Assembly (NCBI GenBank): GCA_937858155.1
Contig: CALLYM010000117.1
Coordinates: 1 to 43,180 of the forward strand
Source: an uncultured Phycisphaerales bacterium
GTDB taxonomy: Bacteria > Planctomycetota > Phycisphaerae > Phycisphaerales > UBA1924
DNA: 43,180 nucleotides
Direction: 5' to 3'
A program made the position numbers and the translations under genes. Below the pieces are notes generated by a model. The model ran no database searches, was not told where the DNA came from, and was given only the letters and a program-made list of their open reading frames with translations. This document shows positions 37,317 through 43,180 of this stretch, piece after piece (position 1 is the stretch's first letter; each line of letters begins with the position of its first letter).

Positions 37317-38360
37317 ATCACGCACGAATCACCGCAATCTAAGCCTCTCCGAGTTGCCATTCTCGGGTTAGGATTCATGGGACGCACCCACGCTGGGGCG
37401 TACACGCGCGCCGCGAGCACGGGGCTGCCGGTTCAAATCATCGGCGTTGCCGACCCCAAGGCCCACGACATCCTCCTCGCTGAACCGTCCACGCTTGGCA
37501 ATATCTCGTCGGGTGCCGTCCCGCTGAGCACAGCCTCGCTGCGCACTTACAAGTCCTCCGAGGAAGCACTTGCCGACCATGACGTGGACGCAGTGTCGAT
37601 CTGCACGTACACCGACAGCCACGCAAGCACGGCGGTACAAGCTCTGGCCGCGGGCAAGCACGTGCTGATAGAGAAGCCCGTGGCTCTCCGCGCACCCGAC
37701 GTGGAGCGTGTGCGCGATGCAGCAACAGGTTCCCCGCATCTGGTCGCGATGCCCGCCATGTGCATGAGATTCTGGCCCGCCTGGGACTGGCTGCGCGACC
37801 GTATCGCTGACCGCTCCTTTGGTACGCTCCGCTCCCTCACGCTCACCCGCCTGGGCGCCGGCCCCACATGGGCAGCGGACTTCTACCGCGATATTTCACG
37901 ATCGGGCGGCGCGATCTTCGATCTCCACGTGCACGACACCGACTTCATCTGCCATTGCCTGGGCCCCCCCAGCCGCGTCAAGACCAGCGGAAGCGCCAAC
38001 CACCTCACCACGCTGTATGAGTACGACTCTTTCCTAGGAGTGCACATCGCGGCGGAAGGCGCCTGGGACCTGCAGCCCGGCGCGGGCTTTCGCATGCGTT
38101 ACTTCGCTCACTTTGAACATGCGAGCGCCGAGTGGGACCTCGCGCATGCACCCAGAATTTCCGTCCACCAAGGCTCCACAACCCGCGCCGTGATACCCGA
38201 CTCTGCCCACCTTTCCACCGGCTACGACGCCGAAGTGCGTCACTTCGTGAACGCCTGCATCGCAGCACGCGAGCAGAGGACGTTCACACTCAGGGCCACG
38301 ATGGAGGACGCGGTGATGGTCGCGCACGTGCTCGATGCAGAACGTGCCCAACTCCGCTAG
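37317..38360 (+). CDS. GFO/IDH/MocA family oxidoreductase with non-canonical start
   Basis: The Rossmann N-terminus reads VAILGLGFMGRTHAGAY, giving the GxGxxG dinucleotide site. The sugar-dehydrogenase dyad region is AGKHVLIEKPVALRAPD, followed by MPAMCMRFWPAW and GGAIFDLHVHDTDFICHCLG. It oxidises or reduces a sugar-like substrate with NAD(P). The first ATG in frame (37377) falls inside the GxGxxG motif. Back to the stop at 37260 there is no ATG, GTG, TTG or CTG. The best candidate is ATC at 37317, 8 nt after the kinase stop, with TAACCT (37306-37311) 5 nt before it, which matches the leaderless pattern of this window. A sequencing error or a shifted start is also possible. I place the start at ATC, giving 347 residues. 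Confidence 0.75.
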   Translation: MTHESPQSKPLRVAILGLGFMGRTHAGAYTRAASTGLPVQIIGVADPKAHDILLAEPSTLGNISSGAVPLSTASLRTYKSSEEALADHDVDAVSICTYTDSHASTAVQALAAGKHVLIEKPVALRAPDVERVRDAATGSPHLVAMPAMCMRFWPAWDWLRDRIADRSFGTLRSLTLTRLGAGPTWAADFYRDISRSGGAIFDLHVHDTDFICHCLGPPSRVKTSGSANHLTTLYEYDSFLGVHIAAEGAWDLQPGAGFRMRYFAHFEHASAEWDLAHAPRISVHQGSTTRAVIPDSAHLSTGYDAEVRHFVNACIAAREQRTFTLRATMEDAVMVAHVLDAERAQLR

Positions 38361-38391
38361 GCTTGATTGGACGACACGACTTTGACGCCTC

Positions 38392-38784
38392 TTACTCTCG
38401 CCGCTCGATCAAGTCGAACAAGTTCCCGTAGAGGTCCTCGAATACCACCACTGTTCCGTAAGGCTCATCCCGGGGCTCGCCCCGGAACTTCACCCCGGAG
38501 GCACGCATCCGTTCGTAGTCCCCGCGGCAGTCGCTGCTCTCCACGAAAATGAACACGCGTCCGCCTGTCTGATTCCCCACACGCGACAGCTGGGTCTCGT
38601 TCGCCCCGCGCGCCAGCAGGATCACCGCGCCGCGGCCGCACGCGGCACCCACGCGCACCCACCGCTTCCCCCCGCCCATATCCGTGTCTTCGAGCAATGA
38701 GAACCCAAGCACATCCCGGTAGTATGCGATCGCCTCGTCGTACTCCCGCACCACAACCGCGAACTGGAAGACGCCCGTAATCAT
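38392..38784 (-). CDS. VOC (glyoxalase/bleomycin resistance) family protein
   Basis: 130 residues with the two-module VOC fold: FQFAVVVREYDEAIAYYRDV and LGFSLLEDTD, then GRVFIFVESSDCRGDYERMR and VVVFEDLYGNLFDLIERRE. The C-terminal Glu ligand is in place, but the first metal His of the usual 'xHVxLxV' is Gln, so metal binding may differ. The reaction is unknown. It is divergent from trpF with only 25 bp between start codons and convergent with the oxidoreductase. Confidence 0.85.
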   Translation of the reverse strand: MITGVFQFAVVVREYDEAIAYYRDVLGFSLLEDTDMGGGKRWVRVGAACGRGAVILLARGANETQLSRVGNQTGGRVFIFVESSDCRGDYERMRASGVKFRGEPRDEPYGTVVVFEDLYGNLFDLIERRE

Positions 38785-38790
38785 GCCGGG

Positions 38791-38800
38791 AGCGTACCCT
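38791..38800. promoter_or_regulatory. Overlapping head-to-head -10-like elements for VOC and trpF
   Basis: AGCGTACCCT reads TACCCT on the plus strand (9 nt before the trpF ATG) and TACGCT on the minus strand (6 nt before the VOC ATG). The two share the TA step at 38795-38796. Neither gene has a ribosome site in the 25-bp gap. Confidence 0.5.
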
Positions 38801-38809
38801 CGCCCGCGC

Positions 38810-39463
38810 ATGCGCACCCGCCTCAAAGTCTGCTGCATCACCTCAGTGGAAGAGGCTCGCATTGCTATAGACGCAGGGGCAGACGCCCTGGGGCTCGTCG
38901 CCCGCATGCCGAGCGGCCCCGGCCCCATCGAAGACGACCTGATCGCAGCCATCGCTGACTCCATCCCCGCGCCCATCGCCACGTTCCTGCTCACCAGCGA
39001 GGTGGACCCGGACGCGGTTGTCGAGCATGTGCTCCGCACCCGCGTCAACACCGTGCAGCTTGTCGACGATTCCGTGACAACCGATGTGTACGCCGCCCTG
39101 CGCGACGCCTGCCCCGCCGTCCGGATCGTTCAGGTGGTTCACGTTCGCGACAAAGATTCCGTGAGCCTCGCGCTCCGCGCGGCCAAGTATGTAGACACTC
39201 TGCTCCTGGATTCGGGCAATCCCTTCGCCCGGGTGCGGGAGCTTGGAGGCACCGGCCGAACCCACGACTGGGCTCTCAGCCGAGAGGTCGTGCAGAATTC
39301 TCCCAAGCCCACTTTCCTTGCGGGGGGTATAAACCCCTCGAACGTTGCGGACGCGATCGCGCAGGTCCGTCCCTTCGGCATCGATCTCTGCTCCGGCGTG
39401 CGGACAGCCGGCCACCTCGACGCAGCAAAGCTCCGCTCGCTGGTCCGCGCCATGCCGACCTGA
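38810..39463 (+). CDS. trpF: Phosphoribosylanthranilate isomerase (TrpF)
   Basis: 217 residues. TrpF converts phosphoribosylanthranilate to CdRP in tryptophan synthesis. Family motifs are the N-terminal LKVCCITSVEEARIAIDAGA (usual K-I/F-C-G-I; the general-base Cys is kept and the Gly is Cys), VDTLLLDSGN with the catalytic Asp, and PTFLAGGINPSNVADAI plus FGIDLCSGVR for phosphate binding. No other trp gene lies nearby. ATG 38810 matches family N-termini. ATG 38783 is in frame but overlaps the VOC start. Confidence 0.9.
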   Translation: MRTRLKVCCITSVEEARIAIDAGADALGLVARMPSGPGPIEDDLIAAIADSIPAPIATFLLTSEVDPDAVVEHVLRTRVNTVQLVDDSVTTDVYAALRDACPAVRIVQVVHVRDKDSVSLALRAAKYVDTLLLDSGNPFARVRELGGTGRTHDWALSREVVQNSPKPTFLAGGINPSNVADAIAQVRPFGIDLCSGVRTAGHLDAAKLRSLVRAMPT

Positions 39464-39475
39464 CGCCACACGCCC

Positions 39476-40252
39476 ATGCCCCACACCTTCAACGACTGGC
39501 TCACGCTCCTCAGGAACACCGCACACCCTGCCGTGCCGCGGGAGTTCTTCGAACGACAGGCCGCCCAGAACTACGAGCCACAGGGAGACGAGCCGGACCA
39601 GCCCGACCCCACCCCCGAGTCCCTTCGCTGGATAAGTTCCTTCACCGACGACGCGGGCCACCGGCGAGACTGCGACAGCCCCTTTCTCTCCTCGATGCTG
39701 TTCATCAACCCGATCAGCCCCATGCCGCCAACCGCTTCGCACCTGTCCCGCGCCTGGTGGGGCTGGTTTGACTACACCATCCGAGATTCGCTCGCGATTG
39801 ATTGGGACGCCGATGGCGCGCTCATGCCAAGCCTCCAAGAAGCGGGTATCGAAGTCTGGACCGAAACCGAGCTGGGCGCGATGCACGCCCTTGTTTCCGC
39901 CGCGAAGGGCGCCCGCAACAGGGCGGTCCTTGAGCGGGTATTCCGCGCCGCCGCGTGGATTCTGGACAATCTTCAGCCGGACAACGCGACCAACCACCCA
40001 TGGGCCATCCATCTCTTTGTGATCATGGCGCTCGATCCCGCTCGGGCGGAGCCGCAGCGTGCCGCCGCCGATCTCTATGCCCAGTCCCTGCTCCACAACG
40101 CGGTCGTGCACCAGGGACGGCCCGACCGTTTTTCGGCGCTGATCCTGTGGGATGCGATGGAATGCCTTGATGCGCTCAGCGGCATCCCCTGGCAACGCGC
40201 GCCACTGAGCCTGAAGCACATCAGTTTCGCTGCGCGAGACTACAACCGCTGA
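39476..40252 (+). CDS. Conserved-looking protein of unknown function
   Basis: 258 residues, no signal peptide and no membrane helix. It has a Trp-rich middle (SRAWWGWFDYTIRDSLAIDW) and a helical C-terminal half (AVLERVFRAAAWILDNLQP, HPWAIHLFVIMALDPARAEP, LYAQSLLHNAVVHQGRPDRF). I do not recognise a family. It starts 12 nt after trpF and is probably co-transcribed with it. The codon choice matches neighbours. Confidence 0.7.
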   Translation: MPHTFNDWLTLLRNTAHPAVPREFFERQAAQNYEPQGDEPDQPDPTPESLRWISSFTDDAGHRRDCDSPFLSSMLFINPISPMPPTASHLSRAWWGWFDYTIRDSLAIDWDADGALMPSLQEAGIEVWTETELGAMHALVSAAKGARNRAVLERVFRAAAWILDNLQPDNATNHPWAIHLFVIMALDPARAEPQRAAADLYAQSLLHNAVVHQGRPDRFSALILWDAMECLDALSGIPWQRAPLSLKHISFAARDYNR

Positions 40253-40274
40253 TACAGAATCAGGGACCACCGCG

Positions 40275-41696
40275 TCAGACCTCAATGATCTCTCCGAAGC
40301 CTGGGCACAACGCGCTCCACCCAAGCTCCGCCTGCAGCTTCTCCCGCAATCTCCCGCGCTGCATGTTCTCGCCGTGCGTCAGCACGAGCCTTGGCCACGC
40401 CTTGCCGGTCGGGGGCCGATACGCCCGCGCCCACTCCACCAGCCCGCTCTGACCGGTATGCGCAGAAAACCCACCCAGCGTGTGAACCTGCGCCCGCACG
40501 GGCACATCATCGCCGAAAATCCGTACATGGTCCGCCTTCTCCACCAGGCGGCGGCCGAGCCCACCTTCCGGCTGGAACCCCGCGATGATGACCCGCACAT
40601 CACGCTTGTACAAGTTGTGGGCAAAGTGGTGCAGGATCCGTCCCCCGTTGCACATGCCGGAACCCGCGATCACCACCATCCCGCCCCTCATGTCGTTCAG
40701 CTTCCGCGACTCGTCGGCGGACGGTGTGGGCACGACCCTGGGCGAAGCAAGCGGGTTGATCCCGTCCCGCAACAGCCCCCGAGTTTCGTCGTCCATAAGA
40801 CAGAAGTACTTCTCGTACAGCTTCGTCGCCTCGACGGCAAGCGGGCTGTCCAGGTACGTCTGGAAAGACGGCACGCGCCCACTACGCATCAGTTCGCCGA
40901 TGTGGTAGATCAATGTCTGAGACCGCCCGACCGCGAACGACGGGATCAGCACCTTTTCCTTGTCCCAGATTGCCTGCTGAAGAATCCCAGCGAATTCCTC
41001 GATCGTCTCGTGAACACCCCTGTGGTCACGGTCGCCGTAGGTGGATTCCAAGAAAACAACATCCGGCGTTACGCCCTCTGTTTGCGGGGGCTGGGGGTCT
41101 TTGAGCAGGGCCGAATCGCTCTGACCAAGGTCCGCCGAGAACACCGCAACTTTCCTGACGCCCCCCTTGTCCACGCACGTCAACTCAATGCTGGCGGAAC
41201 CCACGATGTGCCCCGCGTCCGTGAAACGGAGCGTCATGCCGGGCGCGATCTCCCTCGACTTCGCGTACCCGACACCTTCAAACATCGCGAGGATCGGCGG
41301 TATGTCCCTCAATCGGTAAAGGGGCTGCACCTCGCTGTGGATTCCCCTCGCCGCGTTTTTCCGGTTAGTCCGCGCGGCGTCATTCTCTTGAAGCTCCGCC
41401 GTATCTTCCAGCAACAGCTTCGCCACCTCGCACGTCGCGGGTGTCGCAAAGATCCTTCCCCGGTAGCCCATCATGGGCAGCAAGGGCATCCGCCCCACGT
41501 GATCGATGTGCGCATGACTCAGCACGACCGCATGCAGACTTGGGGCGTCGACGGACGGGCGATTCTCGTTCTTCTGCTGAGCATCGTGGTTGCCCTGGAA
41601 CATGCCGAAGTCGATCAGCACGCGGGCACGGTCAGTCTCCACCAGGTAGCACGAACCCGTGACCTCCCCCGCCGCTCCAAACAACGTGATACGCAT
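40275..41696 (-). CDS. MBL-fold hydrolase of the beta-CASP/RNA-metabolising type
   Basis: 473 residues. The metallo-beta-lactamase domain starts MRITLFGAAGEVTGSCYLVE with zinc site VLSHAHIDHVGRMP and later AGHIVGSASIELTC. The beta-CASP part has IPSFAVGRSQTLIYHI and AGSGMCNGGRILHHFAHNLY. The C-terminal RMMBL part has HTLGGFSAHTGQSGLVEWAR. This matches the YpsC/CPSF-100-like bacterial family that cleaves RNA. The cellular target is unknown. ATG 41696 starts the fold; the further in-frame sequence to 41744 is not family-like. It is convergent with the unknown gene 39476-40252. Confidence 0.88.
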   Translation of the reverse strand: MRITLFGAAGEVTGSCYLVETDRARVLIDFGMFQGNHDAQQKNENRPSVDAPSLHAVVLSHAHIDHVGRMPLLPMMGYRGRIFATPATCEVAKLLLEDTAELQENDAARTNRKNAARGIHSEVQPLYRLRDIPPILAMFEGVGYAKSREIAPGMTLRFTDAGHIVGSASIELTCVDKGGVRKVAVFSADLGQSDSALLKDPQPPQTEGVTPDVVFLESTYGDRDHRGVHETIEEFAGILQQAIWDKEKVLIPSFAVGRSQTLIYHIGELMRSGRVPSFQTYLDSPLAVEATKLYEKYFCLMDDETRGLLRDGINPLASPRVVPTPSADESRKLNDMRGGMVVIAGSGMCNGGRILHHFAHNLYKRDVRVIIAGFQPEGGLGRRLVEKADHVRIFGDDVPVRAQVHTLGGFSAHTGQSGLVEWARAYRPPTGKAWPRLVLTHGENMQRGRLREKLQAELGWSALCPGFGEIIEV

Positions 41697-41701
41697 GCGT
41701 G

Positions 41702-41707
41702 AGAGTA
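41702..41707 (-). promoter_or_regulatory. -10-like TACTCT, leaderless start of the MBL gene
   Basis: TACTCT on the minus strand lies 5 nt before the ATG at 41696, with no ribosome site. It is just downstream of the terminator at 41741-41766, so the gene needs its own promoter. Confidence 0.45.
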
Positions 41708-41740
41708 CTCCACGCCCGAACGGACCGCGCCCGAATGAAA

Positions 41741-41766
41741 ACACCCGCGCGAGGACGCGCGGGTGT
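41741..41766 (-). terminator. Intrinsic terminator of the repeat-protein gene
   Basis: On the minus strand ACACCCGCGCG and CGCGCGGGTGT form an 11-bp stem with a TCCT loop, followed by TTTTC. It starts 25 nt after the stop at 41792. This is the clearest intrinsic terminator in the window. Confidence 0.8.
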
Positions 41767-41791
41767 CGAGGAATCTCAGCTGTTTGATGGC

Positions 41792-43180
41792 TTACCGCAC
41801 GCAGTCGGGGTCAAACCGGAAGCACTGCAGGAAGTAGCCCACGTCCTGAGGGTTGGTCGAACCATCACCGTTGATGTCCGCCTCACCCGCCTGGTACGAC
41901 GCGAGGAACGCCGCGAGGTCCTGCTGGTTCAGGACATTGTCGTGGTTCCAATCGCACGGGCAGCCGGGCGTGCAGGCACCCGCGGTGCACGGGACGCCGT
42001 TGCCGCGATACGTGCCTCCGGCCGCGGTGCAGGCCGCCTGCGTCTGCAGCTGGCAGGTCGTGTTGCCTGCGGGGTCAGTCACGCAGCACGCACCGCGCGG
42101 GGCCGGGGGCTGGCAGATGGTGCTGTTGCACGCGGTGCCGTTGCCGCGGAAGGCGCCCTGCGCCTGCCGGCAGGCGAACAGCGTGAGTTGCTGGCAAGTG
42201 ATGACCCCGTTGGTTGCGATGCAGCACGCACCCGTCTGAGGCGTGCAGGTGGTGGCCTCACAGGTGGTGCCATTCCCACGATACACGCCCTGCGCCTGGG
42301 CGCACGCCTGGGCTGTAGTCACAGCGCAGGAGAACGTTCCGTCGGCATTGTGCGTGCAGCACGCCCCCGTGGGGGGTGTGCAGATCGTGTTGGAGCAAGT
42401 GGTGCCGTTCCCACGGAACACGCCCTGAGCCTGGAAGCACGCCTGAGCAGTCGTAACCGAGCACGTGATGTTGCCCGCCGCGTCGTGCGTGCAGCAAGCA
42501 CCTGTGGGAAGATTGATAACGCACGATGTGGTGCTGCACTGGGTGTTATTCCCGCGGAACGAACCGCCCGCCGCCTGGCAGGCCGCGAACGTCATCTGCT
42601 CACAGGTCATGACGCCATCGCCCTGGATGCAGCACGCTCCGGTGGGGGCAGGCTGCGGGCAGATGTTCGGCATGGAGCAGTTCGTGCCGTTGCCGCGGTA
42701 GATACCACCAGCCGCGGCGCAGCTCGCCTCGGAAACAACTTCACAGTGAGCAGGCGCTGCCGGGCTTGCAGGTATGCAGCATGCACCATTCGGTGTGGGT
42801 GTGGGACAGATGCCCGCGGTGCTGCACTGTGTGCCATTACCGCGGTACACGCCATTCATGGCGCTGCACTGAGCCTCAGGCACCATCTGGCAGACAGGTA
42901 TGCCGGAGTTGGTGGTGATGCAGCACGCGCCGACCTGCGGGGGAGTGCAGATGTTCGTCGAATTGCAGTTCGTGCCATTGCCCCGGAACACACCGCCCGC
43001 CGCTTGGCAAGCCGCGCCGGTCAACTGCTGGCACGTGGTGCCCGTCGGGCTCGTCAGGCAGCACGCGCCCGTGGGCGTGCTTGTCACACAGATGTTGGGC
43101 ATTGTGCACGAAGTGCCATTCCCGCGGAAAATACCGCCCGCTGTGACGCACGCCTGCTGCGTGAGCTGCTGGCACGTGAT
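41792..43180 (-). CDS. Cys-rich tandem-repeat exported protein with C-terminal GC-type dockerin (5' partial)
   Basis: The frame is open through the window's right edge, so the signal peptide and first repeats are missing. It has about eight full repeats of 40-49 residues beginning with GACC, each with six cysteines and the core AxGxFRGNGTxC (TGACCLTSPTGTTCQ, RGNGTNCNSTNIC). The even cysteine count suggests disulfides and an exported protein. The last 55 residues (CDWNHDNVLNQQDLAAFLAS, ADINGDGSTNPQDVGYFLQC) are two calcium-binding EF-like loops, the dockerin-type ending common on planctomycete exported proteins. Function is unknown; a cell-surface or matrix role is likely. An internal Met at 43102 is not the real start. 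Confidence 0.88.
   Translation of the reverse strand: MTCQQLTQQACVTAGGIFRGNGTSCTMPNICVTSTPTGACCLTSPTGTTCQQLTGAACQAAGGVFRGNGTNCNSTNICTPPQVGACCITTNSGIPVCQMVPEAQCSAMNGVYRGNGTQCSTAGICPTPTPNGACCIPASPAAPAHCEVVSEASCAAAGGIYRGNGTNCSMPNICPQPAPTGACCIQGDGVMTCEQMTFAACQAAGGSFRGNNTQCSTTSCVINLPTGACCTHDAAGNITCSVTTAQACFQAQGVFRGNGTTCSNTICTPPTGACCTHNADGTFSCAVTTAQACAQAQGVYRGNGTTCEATTCTPQTGACCIATNGVITCQQLTLFACRQAQGAFRGNGTACNSTICQPPAPRGACCVTDPAGNTTCQLQTQAACTAAGGTYRGNGVPCTAGACTPGCPCDWNHDNVLNQQDLAAFLASYQAGEADINGDGSTNPQDVGYFLQCFRFDPDCVR
41990..43180 (-). repeat. GACC tandem repeats (about 120-150 bp units)
   Basis: Around eight and a half imperfect units, each encoding GACC, then C..., AC, FRGNGTxC and a last C. Spacing is regular, but the units differ in sequence, so they are old copies and not a recent expansion. 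Confidence 0.75.

Noticed and set aside
41990-43180. Regular repeats that could suggest a CRISPR array
   Set aside because: The units are 120-150 bp, imperfect and all in one coding frame with conserved cysteines. They are protein repeats.

Overview
The window looks like a chromosomal segment of a high-GC Planctomycetota bacterium, most likely from a Phycisphaerae-type lineage. Supporting signs are an alternative complex III cluster, a paired PF07638-type sigma factor and Ser/Thr kinase with TPR-like tail, a Cys-rich repeat protein ending in a GC-type dockerin, a zinc-ribbon membrane protein and a DUF1844 protein. I see no phage, insertion sequence, CRISPR array, tRNA or rRNA. This taxonomic call rests on gene content only.

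Layout. 1-10183 (minus): a respiratory operon, actA-actB-actC-actD-actE-actF, then a small membrane protein and an SCO-like gene that runs off the window. Together these make quinol:cytochrome c oxidoreductase (alternative complex III) and part of the copper delivery for cytochrome oxidase. 10425-12569: divergent heme A synthase (ctaA), with a Fur-like palindrome just upstream, and a thioredoxin-fold lipoprotein. 12681-17177: a zinc-independent MDR oxidoreductase, a lipoprotein, a TolB-like propeller lipoprotein and a CsgG/LPP20-like lipoprotein. 17230-23780: MiaB, an orphan sensor histidine kinase, a zinc-ribbon membrane protein, YraN, a SurA/PpiC-like foldase and a DUF1844 protein. 23875-28430: the sdhC-sdhA-(methyltransferase)-sdhB operon of succinate dehydrogenase, which feeds the quinone pool used by alternative complex III.

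28492-37308: two large paralogous exported proteins (one with YadA-head-like repeats) divergent from a sigma factor/kinase pair. 37317-41696: GFO/IDH/MocA oxidoreductase, VOC protein, TrpF, an unknown protein and an MBL-fold RNA-processing-like hydrolase. 41792-43180: the 3' part of a Cys-rich repeat protein with a C-terminal dockerin and a clear intrinsic terminator.

Three observations stand out. First, at least eight genes lack a Shine-Dalgarno sequence and instead carry a TANNNT -10-like hexamer 5-9 nt before the start codon, which suggests leaderless transcription. One pair (VOC/trpF) has two such elements overlapping head to head. Second, the oxidoreductase at 37317 has its NAD-binding motif upstream of any ATG/GTG/TTG/CTG, so it seems to need a non-canonical start. 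Third, the window's left edge shows an SCO gene running in frame into a YfhO-like C-terminal segment with an abrupt change in codon use. That is either a contig artefact or an odd fusion.
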